Shown here in pieces: positions 1 to 9,249 of a stretch of 64,000 nucleotides of DNA. The position numbers and the translations under genes were made by a program. The notes below the pieces were generated by a model. It saw only the letters and a program-made list of their open reading frames with translations, had not been told where the DNA came from and searched no databases. The stretch comes from Flavisolibacter ginsengisoli DSM 18119. Its GTDB lineage: Bacteria; Bacteroidota; Bacteroidia; Chitinophagales; Chitinophagaceae. The DNA is taken from assembly GCF_900129295.1 (NCBI RefSeq), contig NZ_FQUU01000002.1:258488-322487 (forward strand), written 5' to 3'. The number at the start of each line of letters is the position of its first letter. Within the stretch, counting starts at the first letter, position 1.

Positions 1-867
1 GAAACTGCAGAAGTTATTACAGCAACCTATGGAATAAAACGTTTTACCGAACAAGACGCATTAATTGATGCCTGCGATGCCATTGACGTGGTCACTCCTA
101 CTCAATTTCATTACTATATATGTGAGAAAGCCATAAAAAAAGGGAAGCATGTATTTGTGGAAAAACCTATGGCTCATACAATGGAAGAAGCCAGGACGCT
201 GGTAGCACTGGCAGCAGAATCTAAGGTGAAATTCCAGGTGGGTCATGTAGAGCGTTTCAACCCGGCCTTCCTGGCTGCAAAAGATCTTGAACTGAACCCC
301 ATGTTTATTGAAGTTCACCGGCTGGCCCAATTCAATCCCAGGGGTACAGAAGTTAGTGTTATCCTTGACCTCATGATCCATGATATAGACGTTATCCTTA
401 GCCTGGTGAAAAGCGAGGTAAAATCTATTTCAGCCAATGGTGTTGCTGTAATGACAGATACGCCTGACATTGCCAACGTACGCATTGAATTCAATAACGG
501 GTGTGTAGCTAATCTAACTTCCAGTCGCATATCCATGAAGAAGATGCGAAAGATCCGGTTGTTTCAAAAAGACGCGTATATTGGTATTGACTTCCTCGAG
601 AAAAAAACTGAGGTCATCAAATTAAAACAGGAATCCGATAAGAATGTATTTTCCTTTGACATTGAAACACCAAAGGGCACAAAGACCATTGCTATTGCCA
701 ATCCGACTGTACCTGAAGTAAATGCAATCAAAATGGAGCTACAGGAATTTGTTGCAGCCATCCAAAATAACACCCAACCTATAGTAAATGAGATTGACGG
801 TTTCAGGGCTATGGAAGTCGCACACCAGATTTTGTACAAGATCAATTATAACCTTACTGCTTCTTAG
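1..867 (+). CDS. Gfo/Idh/MocA family oxidoreductase (5' truncated by window)
   Basis: The frame is open from the first base and ends at TAG 865-867, so the N-terminal Rossmann nucleotide-binding part lies partly outside the window. Visible signatures are the EKPMA motif typical of the family's NAD(P) domain, a GHVERFNPA segment and an HDIDVI segment in the C-terminal substrate domain. The GHVERFNP signature is shared with sugar-nucleotide dehydrogenases such as GnnA/WlbA-like enzymes (family knowledge), so a nucleotide-sugar 3-dehydrogenase is a reasonable guess, but the substrate cannot be read from the sequence. It lies 4 bases before a sugar-transferase gene, which fits polysaccharide or lipid A precursor synthesis. 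An ATG at 88 is internal and is not the start. Confidence 0.85.
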   Translation, partial: ETAEVITATYGIKRFTEQDALIDACDAIDVVTPTQFHYYICEKAIKKGKHVFVEKPMAHTMEEARTLVALAAESKVKFQVGHVERFNPAFLAAKDLELNPMFIEVHRLAQFNPRGTEVSVILDLMIHDIDVILSLVKSEVKSISANGVAVMTDTPDIANVRIEFNNGCVANLTSSRISMKKMRKIRLFQKDAYIGIDFLEKKTEVIKLKQESDKNVFSFDIETPKGTKTIAIANPTVPEVNAIKMELQEFVAAIQNNTQPIVNEIDGFRAMEVAHQILYKINYNLTAS

Positions 868-871
868 GCAA

Positions 872-2266
872 ATGGGCAATCACAGAATCATCCACCCTTC
901 CTGGTACGCCTTGTCAGATTATGCCATGGGTTTTCTTGCCTGGGCCGGATTTTTTTTCTTACGAAAGAGTTTACTGCAGGAAGTGTATGAAACCGATTAC
1001 ACTTTCTGGTTAGGCGTATTTTTTATCCCTGCCGGATGGCTTATTCTATATGCGCTTGTGGGCAGTTACCACTCCCTTTATAAAAAATCAAGGCTCACAG
1101 AAACCTTAAGGACCTTTGTTTGTAGTTTTTTGGGATGCATTCTATTGTTCTTCCTTTTCATTTTGGATGATGTACATAATAATTATACATATTATTATAA
1201 AGCCTTTGCTGCTTTATTCTTTATTCATTTCTCCCTTACGCTTATTGGCCGGCTGATCATTTTAACCTACGCCAAAATACAACTGGACTCAAAAGCGGTA
1301 CGGTTCAAAGCGATAATTGTGGGGCACCCACTAAATGCAGAGAAAGTATTTGCTGAGTCTGAAAAGAATTTAGAAAGAGAGGGGTACTATGTGCAGGGAT
1401 ATATTGCTTCCGGAGAGGCAGTAGGGTTTTCATCTGTTATCGAAAAGCTTGGCGATTTAGAATATCTGGAACAAATTATTGATGAGCAAGAAATCAGCCT
1501 GGTTATCATAGCCATAGATAAGAATGAACAGCCGCTTATTGCAGCCATTATTAACAGGTTATCTGAAAAAGATGTTTCTATTAAGATCCAGGCAAATACA
1601 CTGGATATTCTTGCTGGTTCAGTCAGAACCAGTAATATCCTGGGGCCTGTTTTAATTGATCTGCACACAGGTCTTATGCCTGAATGGCAATTGCATATTA
1701 AAAGGGTGATAGATGTAGTATTATCATTTTTGTTCTTGCTGTTGCTTTCTCCTTTACTTGTGTACATTGCCATTAAAGTGCGCCTTTCATCGGCTGGTGC
1801 AATCATTTTTATACAGGAACGAATAGGATTTAAAGGCAAGCCTTTTAAAATGTTTAAGTTCCGGTCGATGTATGAAAATGCTGAAAAAGACGGACCTCAA
1901 TTATCATCAGATGGTGATCCCAGGATCACCAAATGGGGAAGGACAATGCGCAAATGGAGGCTGGATGAATTGCCCCAGCTTTGGAATATTTTGCGTGGAG
2001 ACATGTCACTCGTGGGACCTCGTCCTGAAAGGAAATATTACATTGAACAAGTGGTCGCGCAGTTCCCCTATTACAAGTACCTTTTAAAAGTGAAACCTGG
2101 TCTCACTTCATGGGGCATGGTACAATATGGGTACGCAGAAAACATAGAAGGAATTATGGAAAGAAGCAAATTCGACCTGGTTTATATAGAGAACATTTCC
2201 CTTTTACTTGACTTTAAGATTTTACTGCATTCCATGAGGATCATATTATTAGGAAAAGGCAAGTAA
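872..2266 (+). CDS. Undecaprenyl-phosphate sugar phosphotransferase (exopolysaccharide priming)
   Basis: This 464-residue protein has several N-terminal membrane segments (about residues 20-140), a central CoA-binding-like domain and a C-terminal bacterial sugar-transferase domain (about 276-464). The last domain begins with KRVIDVVLSF and contains LDELPQLWNIL and SLVGPRPE, the family's conserved core. Such enzymes transfer a sugar-1-phosphate from a nucleotide sugar to undecaprenyl phosphate in the inner membrane and so start polysaccharide repeat units. The ATG at 872 is chosen because it follows the upstream stop by 4 bases; the frame stays open back to 788, but that extension overlaps the upstream gene and has no family similarity. 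It is likely cotranscribed with the oxidoreductase. The sugar specificity is unknown. Confidence 0.9.
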   Translation: MGNHRIIHPSWYALSDYAMGFLAWAGFFFLRKSLLQEVYETDYTFWLGVFFIPAGWLILYALVGSYHSLYKKSRLTETLRTFVCSFLGCILLFFLFILDDVHNNYTYYYKAFAALFFIHFSLTLIGRLIILTYAKIQLDSKAVRFKAIIVGHPLNAEKVFAESEKNLEREGYYVQGYIASGEAVGFSSVIEKLGDLEYLEQIIDEQEISLVIIAIDKNEQPLIAAIINRLSEKDVSIKIQANTLDILAGSVRTSNILGPVLIDLHTGLMPEWQLHIKRVIDVVLSFLFLLLLSPLLVYIAIKVRLSSAGAIIFIQERIGFKGKPFKMFKFRSMYENAEKDGPQLSSDGDPRITKWGRTMRKWRLDELPQLWNILRGDMSLVGPRPERKYYIEQVVAQFPYYKYLLKVKPGLTSWGMVQYGYAENIEGIMERSKFDLVYIENISLLLDFKILLHSMRIILLGKGK

Positions 2267-2301
2267 TTCCTGCTGCATTTCAGATTTGCAAAATTGAATT
2301 C

Positions 2302-2309
2302 TATTTTTG
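2302..2309 (+). promoter_or_regulatory. Candidate -7 element TATTTTTG before the M1 peptidase gene
   Basis: TATTTTTG matches the Bacteroidota -7 consensus TAnnTTTG. It overlaps the TTG codon at 2307, so if it is used the transcript would begin near 2313 and translation would have to start at the second TTG (2325). No clear -33 TTG at the usual 17-19 base spacing is visible. Confidence 0.4.
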
Positions 2310-5174
2310 ATCAAACATATTTCCTTGCAAAAACTATTTCTCATCCTGGCTGCATGCTGCTTTTTCCATAATGGCATCGCTCAATATTGGCAACAAAAGG
2401 TTTCATACGTTATAGATGTAACGCTTAATGACAAGGAAAAAACATTGGATGCCTATGAAAAGATAACCTACACCAATAACTCTCCTGATACACTATCATT
2501 CATCTGGTTTCATCTCTGGCCAAATGCTTATAAAAACGATAAAACAGCATTTAGTGACCAGTTACTAGTCAATGGAAATACAAAATTCTATTTTTCTGAT
2601 AAGGAACAAAAAGGATATATAAACAGGCTGGATTTTAAAGTGAACGGTATACCGGCCCGAACAGTGGACCACCCGGAATATATAGACATTATTAAATTAC
2701 TATTGCCAAAACCACTTGCCCCGGGACAGGAAGTAATCATTAGCACCCCATTTCATGTAAAGTTGCCTTTTAATTTTTCAAGGGGAGGATATGATGGCCA
2801 ATCATTCCAGGTATCACAATGGTACCCAAAACCTGCAGTGTACGATCAAAATGGATGGCACCCTATGCCCTACCTTGACCAGGGAGAGTTTTACAGCGAA
2901 TTTGGCAGCTTTGATGTTCGCATCACAGTACCTGCCGATTACGTTGTGGCAGCTACAGGCAATTTGCAAAACGAGGAAGAACTAAAATGGATGGCTACAA
3001 GGAATGATACATCAGGTACGTTCCCAGCCCCCAGGACCCATACCAAAGTAAAACAAACCAGGAAGCCAGGATCAAAAACTATTAGCAACAATCCTGTACA
3101 GGCCACCGCCCAACAAGCCCAAACAAAAACACTTCAATACCTGCAAAACAAAGTGCATGATTTTGCATGGTTTGCCAACAAGAAGTTTATTGTTAATCAC
3201 GATTCCTGCCTGTTGCCTTCAGGAAGGCAAATCCAGGTATTTACTTACTATACAAGGGAAGAAAAAGAAACATGGAATGCATCAACTTCTTATGCAAAAG
3301 ATGCGATACGTTTTTATTCCAGTGAGGTTGGAGAATATCCTTATGATATTGTAAGCGTGGTGCAGGGCCCACAAAGTTTCGGGGGAGGAATGGAATATCC
3401 AACCATTACCATCATTTCTCCCATGCCTTCTGCCAAAGAACTGGATGTAACCATTGCACATGAAATAGGACATAACTGGTTTTACGGCATTCTAGCCAGT
3501 AATGAAAGAGACCATCCGTGGATGGACGAGGGCCTCAACTCTTTTTATGAAAAGAAATACACGGAAGGCAAATATGGAAGATCCAGCCAGGAAGAAGAAC
3601 TTTTCTTTCAAACGAAGGCCCTCAGACATACAGATCAGCCAATAGAAACAACTTCCCAACAGTTCAGCGAAAGTAATTACGGTCTTGTGGCCTATCATAA
3701 AACAGCTGAGTGGATGGCCTACCTGGAAGAAAAACTTGGAAAGGAAGCTTTTAGAAATGCCATGCAGCGTTATTTTAAGGATTGGCAATTCAGGCATCCC
3801 CAGCCTACTGACTTCCGGGAAGAGATAGAGCAAACGTCACCACAGGTGGCCAATGAATTGTTTCCTTTATTATCTAAAAAAGGCATCCTGCCAAACCATG
3901 AACTTAATGGTTCAACAATCATCTCTCCTGTAATAAAACATTCAGTCAGGAATTACCTGCTCAATCCAACCCGCAATGCACTGATCCTTTCACCTGCCAT
4001 AGGCATTAACAGCTACGATAAGTTTATGATAGGTGCCATTATTACTAATTACAAATTACCACCATCAAAATTCCAATTGCTGGCCATACCCTTGTATGGA
4101 ACAGGGTCCAAACAATTCAATTGGCTGGGCAAACTCAATTATACTATTACTTCCAACGGGATCATTCGTAAATCAGATGTATTTGTAAATAGCTCCCGAT
4201 TTTCAATGGATGAATTCACAGGTACAGCAGGAGAAAAGATCAGGATGCAATTCCGAAAGATCACTCCCGGCATTAAACTAACCTTCAGGGAAAATGATCC
4301 GCGAAGTACAATCAACAAGTACATACAATGGAAAACCTTTTTTATAAACGAGGAATCTATTCATTTCACCAATGACAGCATCATATCGGGAACGGATACA
4401 ACATTGGTCACCAGGTATTCAACTAATTCCAAAGACCGGTACCTGAACCAATTGAAGTTTGTTTATGAGAATTCCAGGGCACTTTATCCTTTCAATGCAA
4501 GCCTACTGGTTGAACAGTCAACTGACTTCATCCGCCCATCAATCACTGCCAATTATTTTTTCAATTACCCCAAAAAAGGCGGCTTGAATGTTCGCTTCTT
4601 TGCAGGTAAGTTTTTATACCTGAATGGAAAAACCATAGCTAAACAATTTGCCAACGACAGGTATCACCTGAATATGAGCGGGGCAAAGGGCTACGAGGAT
4701 TATACCTATTCAGATTATTTCATTGGCCGCAATCGTTTTGAAGGTCTGGAAAGCCAGCAGATAATGATCAGGGATGGAGGATTTAAAGTAAGAACGGATC
4801 TGTTAGCAGATAAAACCGGCAAAACTGACGACTGGTTGACAGCTTTAAATTTCACAACCACAGTCCCGGATAATATCAATCCCCTTTCAGTATTACCAGT
4901 GAAGATCCCTTTACGTCTTTTTCTTGATGTAGGCACTTATGCAGAACCATGGAAGACCAATACAGGTGATAGCAGGTTTCTGTTCGATGCAGGCATCCAA
5001 ATTCCTTTGCTGGCCGAAACATTGAATATTTATATACCATTGTTGTACAGCAAGACCTATGGAGATTACTTCAAATCTCATAAGCCTGAAACCTCTTTCT
5101 GGAAGAACGTTTCATTCAGTATTGATCTTTTTAATAGGGACATTAAAGCACTTAACCGCGAAGTGGAATTCTAA
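2307..5174 (+). CDS. M1 family metallopeptidase with C-terminal outer-membrane barrel-like region
   Basis: The 955-residue protein starts at a TTG; there is no upstream ATG, and TTG 2325 is an equally good start that leaves the signal peptide (LFLILAACCFF...IAQ) intact. Residues about 30-530 are an M1 aminopeptidase: GGGMEYP corresponds to the GAMEN exopeptidase motif, and HEIGHNW (about residue 384), followed by MDEGLNS, gives the zinc site HExxH-x18-E. From about residue 540 to the end the sequence changes to alternating hydrophobic/polar strands rich in aromatic residues and ends ...NREVEF, a terminal Phe as in outer-membrane beta-barrels. A surface or periplasm-facing anchored peptidase is inferred. 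The next gene overlaps its stop codon by one base. Confidence 0.85.
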   Translation: MIKHISLQKLFLILAACCFFHNGIAQYWQQKVSYVIDVTLNDKEKTLDAYEKITYTNNSPDTLSFIWFHLWPNAYKNDKTAFSDQLLVNGNTKFYFSDKEQKGYINRLDFKVNGIPARTVDHPEYIDIIKLLLPKPLAPGQEVIISTPFHVKLPFNFSRGGYDGQSFQVSQWYPKPAVYDQNGWHPMPYLDQGEFYSEFGSFDVRITVPADYVVAATGNLQNEEELKWMATRNDTSGTFPAPRTHTKVKQTRKPGSKTISNNPVQATAQQAQTKTLQYLQNKVHDFAWFANKKFIVNHDSCLLPSGRQIQVFTYYTREEKETWNASTSYAKDAIRFYSSEVGEYPYDIVSVVQGPQSFGGGMEYPTITIISPMPSAKELDVTIAHEIGHNWFYGILASNERDHPWMDEGLNSFYEKKYTEGKYGRSSQEEELFFQTKALRHTDQPIETTSQQFSESNYGLVAYHKTAEWMAYLEEKLGKEAFRNAMQRYFKDWQFRHPQPTDFREEIEQTSPQVANELFPLLSKKGILPNHELNGSTIISPVIKHSVRNYLLNPTRNALILSPAIGINSYDKFMIGAIITNYKLPPSKFQLLAIPLYGTGSKQFNWLGKLNYTITSNGIIRKSDVFVNSSRFSMDEFTGTAGEKIRMQFRKITPGIKLTFRENDPRSTINKYIQWKTFFINEESIHFTNDSIISGTDTTLVTRYSTNSKDRYLNQLKFVYENSRALYPFNASLLVEQSTDFIRPSITANYFFNYPKKGGLNVRFFAGKFLYLNGKTIAKQFANDRYHLNMSGAKGYEDYTYSDYFIGRNRFEGLESQQIMIRDGGFKVRTDLLADKTGKTDDWLTALNFTTTVPDNINPLSVLPVKIPLRLFLDVGTYAEPWKTNTGDSRFLFDAGIQIPLLAETLNIYIPLLYSKTYGDYFKSHKPETSFWKNVSFSIDLFNRDIKALNREVEF

Positions 5175-6094
5175 TGAAGGAACAAATGCTGATACAATAT
5201 GTTCCCCATGAAAACATCAATAAAGAGAAATGGGACCACAGCATCCTTACCGCTGGAAATGGATTGATCTACGCTTATTCCTGGTACCTGGACAGGATGG
5301 CGGATAATTGGGATGCCATTGTAATAGGCGATTATGAATTGGTGATGCCATTGCCATGGCGTAAAAAAATGGGAATAGATTACCTGTACCAGCCTGCCTT
5401 TGTTGCGCAGTTAGGCCTATTTGGAAATGATATTACTTCAGACCTGCTTCAACAATCTTTTCTTGCCATACCGGCGAAATTCAGGTACTGGGATATGCCG
5501 CTCAATCATGCAAATAATTATACTCTGGAGGAGTATCAATTGAATCAAAGAACCAATTACATTCTCTACCTGGATAAACCATACACAGAATTAAATAATA
5601 AATACAGGGAAACTACCAGGCGAAATATTAAAAAAGCATTGGGTTATGGTTGCATAGTAAAAAGTGGTATTGATATTAATGAGGTCGTCAGCCTTGCCAG
5701 TGAACAACCCCAACAAAATGAAACGACTGTACAGGATTACACAAACTTTGCCTATATCTATGGTCAATTAGCAAAGGGGAAAAAGGCCATAACTTATGGT
5801 ATCTATTCTACCACAAACCAATTGCTTGCTTCCTGCGCACTTCTATTTTCCAACAATAGGTGGTATTACATCCTGGTAGGCAATCATCCTAACGGCAGAA
5901 CAATGGGAGCCTCTCATTTATTGATAGATGCTTTTATAAAAGATCATGCAGGCAGGCAGGAGATCCTTGATTTTGAGGGCAGCGACCTGCGCAACCTGGC
6001 CTTTTTTTATAGCAGCTTTGGCGGTACGCAGGAAAGATATGCCACTATCAGGTTGAACCGTCTTCCATGGTATATAAGATGGCTTAAAGAATAA
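5174..6094 (+). CDS. FemAB/GNAT-like acyltransferase family protein
   Basis: The 306-residue protein has no signal peptide. The second half has the layout of FemAB-like/Acetyltransf_6 proteins: RETTRRNIKKA, then a strand-rich core, then GNHPNGRTMGASHLLIDAF and LDFEGSDLRNLAFFYSSFGG near the end. Relatives transfer acyl or aminoacyl groups in cell-wall or polysaccharide modification, but the substrate here is unknown. The ATG at 5174 shares its A with the stop of the M1 peptidase gene (TAATG), indicating translational coupling; ATG 5186 is an alternative. It may be the last gene of that transcription unit, because sucC has its own promoter. Confidence 0.7.
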   Translation: MKEQMLIQYVPHENINKEKWDHSILTAGNGLIYAYSWYLDRMADNWDAIVIGDYELVMPLPWRKKMGIDYLYQPAFVAQLGLFGNDITSDLLQQSFLAIPAKFRYWDMPLNHANNYTLEEYQLNQRTNYILYLDKPYTELNNKYRETTRRNIKKALGYGCIVKSGIDINEVVSLASEQPQQNETTVQDYTNFAYIYGQLAKGKKAITYGIYSTTNQLLASCALLFSNNRWYYILVGNHPNGRTMGASHLLIDAFIKDHAGRQEILDFEGSDLRNLAFFYSSFGGTQERYATIRLNRLPWYIRWLKE

Positions 6095-6141
6095 TGCTTC
6101 ACCTGCTTAAAAATCCCTAACATACCTATTCATCTCCTGTC

Positions 6142-6149
6142 TATCTTTG
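6142..6149 (+). promoter_or_regulatory. sucC promoter -7 element TATCTTTG
   Basis: TATCTTTG followed directly by CGGC fits the extended Bacteroidota -7 element seen several times in this window. The predicted transcript start near 6153 leaves a leader of about 14 bases before the ATG at 6167. Confidence 0.65.
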
Positions 6150-6166
6150 CGGCAAAATTTTGATAC

Positions 6167-7384
6167 ATGAATTTGCATGAGTACCAGGCAAAAGAACTAC
6201 TGAAAAAATATGGCGTTCCGGTACAGGAGGGTATTGCAGTCAGCACCCCCCATGACGCGGAAGAAGCCTATCGCCAGATAAAAACCCAATACGGAAGCAA
6301 CTTTGCTGTGGTTAAAGCACAGATACACGCAGGTGGCCGCGGTAAAGGAAAAGTTCGTGAAACAGGCATCAATGGTGTAAAAGTTGTTAAGTCGGTTGAT
6401 GAAGTTTGTGAAGTATCGCAAAAGATTCTGGGCGGAACGCTTGTTACCATCCAGACCGGCGAAGCAGGAAAAGTGGTTAATAAGGTATTGATAGCACAGG
6501 ACATGTATTATGATGGCCCCAGTGAGCGCAAGGAATTCTACCTTTCTATTTTACTGGACAGGTCAAAAGGTGAAAATGTGATCATGTACAGCACCGAAGG
6601 TGGAATGGATATAGAGGAAGTGGCCCACAAAACCCCTGAAAAGATCTTCAAGGAGTGGGTATACCCGGCCGGCTTGCTGCAGGGATACCAGGCACGTAAG
6701 ATCGCTTTTAACCTGGGGTTAAAAGGGGATGCTTTTAAGAACATGGTAAAGTTTGTTACTAATTTATATAAAGCCTACCTGGGTCTTGATGCTTCCATGC
6801 TCGAGATCAATCCACTTTTCAAAGCTTCCGATGACAAGATCGTTGCTGTGGATTGTAAAATGAACCTTGATGACAATGCACTGATGCGCCACCCGGACCT
6901 TGCTGCGATGCGTGATGTGGCCGAGGAAGATCCTACTGAAGTAGAAGCAGGTAAGCATAACCTGAATTTTGTAAAACTGGACGGGAATGTAGGTTGCATG
7001 GTTAATGGCGCCGGCCTGGCTATGGCAACTATGGATATGATCAAGTTGAGTGGTGGAGAACCAGCTAACTTCCTTGACGTTGGTGGCACTGCCAACGCTC
7101 AAACAGTAGAAGCAGGATTTCGTATCATCATGAAGGACCCTAAAGTAAAAGCTATCCTGATCAATATATTTGGTGGTATTGTACGTTGCGACCGGGTAGC
7201 GCAGGGGGTGATAGATGCCTATAAAAATATGGGCAACATTGAAATACCAATTATTGTTCGCTTGCAGGGTACCAATGCTGAAGAGGCTAAGAAACTGATA
7301 GATGAAAGTGGCCTTAAGGTTCAATCAGCTATTTTGTTAAGCGAAGCAGCACAATTAGTAAACAAAGCTGTTGCTGCAGCTTAA
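6167..7384 (+). CDS. sucC: Succinyl-CoA ligase (ADP-forming) subunit beta
   Basis: SucC is the ATP-grasp subunit of the TCA-cycle enzyme that interconverts succinyl-CoA and succinate with ATP formation in the cytoplasm. The 405 residues match the usual length of about 390-410. The N-terminus MNLHEYQAKELLKKYGVPV and KAQIHAGGRGKGKV are the family's ATP-grasp signatures; the C-terminal CoA-ligase domain contains NGAGLAMATMD, FLDVGGTA and NIFGGIVRCD. The alpha subunit gene (sucD) is not adjacent and not in this window, as is common in Bacteroidota. It has its own promoter and is closed by a strong hairpin terminator. Confidence 0.97.
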   Translation: MNLHEYQAKELLKKYGVPVQEGIAVSTPHDAEEAYRQIKTQYGSNFAVVKAQIHAGGRGKGKVRETGINGVKVVKSVDEVCEVSQKILGGTLVTIQTGEAGKVVNKVLIAQDMYYDGPSERKEFYLSILLDRSKGENVIMYSTEGGMDIEEVAHKTPEKIFKEWVYPAGLLQGYQARKIAFNLGLKGDAFKNMVKFVTNLYKAYLGLDASMLEINPLFKASDDKIVAVDCKMNLDDNALMRHPDLAAMRDVAEEDPTEVEAGKHNLNFVKLDGNVGCMVNGAGLAMATMDMIKLSGGEPANFLDVGGTANAQTVEAGFRIIMKDPKVKAILINIFGGIVRCDRVAQGVIDAYKNMGNIEIPIIVRLQGTNAEEAKKLIDESGLKVQSAILLSEAAQLVNKAVAAA

Positions 7385-7403
7385 ATAATACATTTTACAA
7401 TGT

Positions 7404-7440
7404 AAAAGGCTACGGGTATACCTGTAGCCTTTTCTGTTTT
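7404..7440 (+). terminator. sucC intrinsic terminator
   Basis: Stem 7404-7413 pairs with 7424-7433 (10 bp, AAAAGGCTAC/GTAGCCTTTT) around a small self-complementary loop, followed by a T-rich tail. It begins 20 bases after the sucC stop. Confidence 0.85.
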
Positions 7441-7505
7441 ATCCTATAAACAATAAACTTAAGTTATTATAATATAAAATATATTTTAACTGAAGAAATA
7501 AGCTA

Positions 7506-7513
7506 TAGTTTTG
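7506..7513 (+). promoter_or_regulatory. Candidate -7 element TAGTTTTG, predicting a leaderless transcript
   Basis: TAGTTTTG matches TAnnTTTG and ends 3 bases before the ATG at 7517, so a start site 4 bases downstream of the element falls on the A of the ATG. The region just upstream (7457-7498) is extremely AT-rich. Confidence 0.45.
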
Positions 7514-7516
7514 ATT

Positions 7517-7771
7517 ATGTCCGAATTCAATATTCCTATGATAGTGGATAACATTCGTTATCAATTTACATTTACCAGGATACATAGCCCCTTAGCTGAA
7601 AAGTATTTTGTAACTGCTAATAACTTTCTCTCTGAGCCATTTTCTTTTGAAATGAAAAAGGACGAAGCCGCCAACTGGAAAGTAATTCTACCTGCACCAG
7701 AATGGGCAATGGAAATAGAACAAAAACTGGCTGCTGCCATCCAGGAAAACCTTCCTGTTAATTCTATCTAA
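7517..7771 (+). CDS. Hypothetical protein, 84 aa
   Basis: This small soluble protein begins MSEFNIPMIVDN and has no signal peptide, membrane segment or cysteine. Residues 5-50 look strand-rich, and the C-terminal part (WAMEIEQKLAAAIQENL) should form an amphipathic helix. The frame is open from a TTG at 7511, but the ATG at 7517 is preferred. I do not recognise the family. It stands alone between the sucC terminator and the WYL regulator gene, with an AT-rich upstream region. Confidence 0.65.
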   Translation: MSEFNIPMIVDNIRYQFTFTRIHSPLAEKYFVTANNFLSEPFSFEMKKDEAANWKVILPAPEWAMEIEQKLAAAIQENLPVNSI

Positions 7772-7895
7772 AAAGAGGAATTATCATTTATATTGGCCCT
7801 TCTTTGTAAAGCTTCTGTTTGATCAGGAAGAATAAGATTTCCTTGTTACTAACAGGGAATTCCTACCTACCCTTCTATTATTTGCCATGCTGCAA

Positions 7896-7903
7896 TAGAT
7901 TTG
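7896..7903 (+). promoter_or_regulatory. Candidate -7 element TAGATTTG before the WYL regulator
   Basis: TAGATTTG fits TAnnTTTG and would give a leader of about 47 bases before the ATG at 7954. Confidence 0.4.
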
Positions 7904-7953
7904 CATTACCCAATAATGAATGGTGCAGCCCGATAATTTTATAAATCAATGTC

Positions 7954-8643
7954 ATGAATCGCATTGACAGGTTGTTAGGAATTGTCACATTTTTGCAAAC
8001 CAAAAAATATGTACCCGCAGAAAGGATCGCGGTCAAATTCGATATTAGCATAAGAACGGTTTACAGGGATATTAAGGCATTATCAGAATTAGGCATACCC
8101 GTTAGTTTTGAGAATTCAAAAGGCTACTTCCTGGTACAGGGTTATTTTCTGCCACCTGTATCTTTTACCAATGAAGAAGCCAATGCCCTATTGTTAACTG
8201 AAGCATTGGTATATGGATTTGCGGATCATTCTATCCAAAAGCATTATTCCACCGCATTAAATAAGGTAAAAGCAGTTTTACGTTCCAACCAAAAAGATAG
8301 CCTTGACATGCTATCCAATGCCATCCGCATTCAAAAACCCTCCTGTTATGATCTGCACCTGGAATATTTATCGGTATTACAAAATGCTATTACTGCGAAA
8401 AGGATCATTGAGTTAGAATATAAAAGCCTGGAAGAAAAGGTAAGCACAAGAAAAGTGGAACCGATCGGCCTCGTATTTTATGCTTTCAACTGGCACCTGA
8501 TAGGATGGTGTCATAAACGTATGGAGTACCGCGACTTTAAGGTTTCACGCATCTTATCAGTGCATCAATCAAACTTACCTTTCACTGTACCTGAACACAT
8601 GCACCTCAACGATTACATGAAACTATTACCGGTAAAATATTAA
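7954..8643 (+). CDS. YafY-type transcriptional regulator (HTH + WYL domain)
   Basis: The 229-residue protein has an N-terminal DeoR-like helix-turn-helix (MNRIDRLLGIVTFLQTKKYV, then VKFDISIRTVYRDIKAL) and a C-terminal WYL domain recognisable from AFNWHLIGWCHKRMEYRDFKVSRI. WYL regulators bind DNA and sense small ligands or nucleic acids through the WYL fold. The position suggests control of itself and of the DinB gene that follows 66 bases downstream, an arrangement that is frequent among YafY regulators, but no operator could be defined. Confidence 0.9.
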   Translation: MNRIDRLLGIVTFLQTKKYVPAERIAVKFDISIRTVYRDIKALSELGIPVSFENSKGYFLVQGYFLPPVSFTNEEANALLLTEALVYGFADHSIQKHYSTALNKVKAVLRSNQKDSLDMLSNAIRIQKPSCYDLHLEYLSVLQNAITAKRIIELEYKSLEEKVSTRKVEPIGLVFYAFNWHLIGWCHKRMEYRDFKVSRILSVHQSNLPFTVPEHMHLNDYMKLLPVKY

Positions 8644-8709
8644 TAGTTTTCAGACTGCCATAGGGTTGACAGTGGCACCCATTTATTTTGCTCTTCTAAA
8701 CATATACAT

Positions 8710-9210
8710 ATGACGTTCACTCAAAACTTTTTAAAAGAATTGGAAACAGAGGCCATTACTACACGAAAAATGCTTGACCGGGTACCAGATGATCAGTTTA
8801 GCTGGAAGCCGCATCAGAAAAGCATGAGCGTACTTGAACTTGCCACCCATATTGCAGAAATTCCCGGATGGATACCAATGGTATTGAATACATCTGAAAT
8901 GGACTTTGCCAATAATGATTACAAACGTCCAACTATCAATAACCACCAGGACCTGATAAACTATTTCACTCAATCAATGGAAGCTGGAAAAGCAGCTTTG
9001 TTAAGTGCAAAAGATGAACAGCTAAACGATACCTGGACAATGCGTAGTGGAGAAAAAATATTTTCTTCAGACCCAAAACTGGAAGTACTGAGAGGAGTTT
9101 TCAGCCAGGTCATTCATCACAGGGCGCAATTAGGCGTCTACCTGAGAATGCTTAATATTCCCATTCCCGGCAGTTATGGACCAAGTGCCGATGATGCTGA
9201 ATTTGCCTAA
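8710..9210 (+). CDS. DinB family protein
   Basis: This is a 166-residue four-helix-bundle protein of the DinB/YfiT-like metal-binding superfamily. The likely metal-binding histidines are in LATHIAEIPGW near the end of the second helix and in VIHHRAQLGVYLRML near the C-terminus. Members include thiol-dependent transferases and damage-inducible proteins of unknown activity. It lies directly after the WYL regulator and may be its target. The substrate is unknown. A second, more distant DinB protein is encoded at 22070-22588. Confidence 0.88.
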   Translation: MTFTQNFLKELETEAITTRKMLDRVPDDQFSWKPHQKSMSVLELATHIAEIPGWIPMVLNTSEMDFANNDYKRPTINNHQDLINYFTQSMEAGKAALLSAKDEQLNDTWTMRSGEKIFSSDPKLEVLRGVFSQVIHHRAQLGVYLRMLNIPIPGSYGPSADDAEFA

Positions 9211-9249
9211 ACTTCCAGTAACCCGGCACTGCCGGGTTATTTTAATATA

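Noticed and set aside
788-871. N-terminal extension of the sugar transferase frame upstream of ATG 872
   Set aside because: It overlaps the end of the preceding gene, has no similarity to the family and would precede the first membrane helix by 28 odd residues.
6764-7324. 186-codon minus-strand frame over sucC
   Set aside because: Antisense shadow of an unmistakable SucC; no start signal or family similarity.
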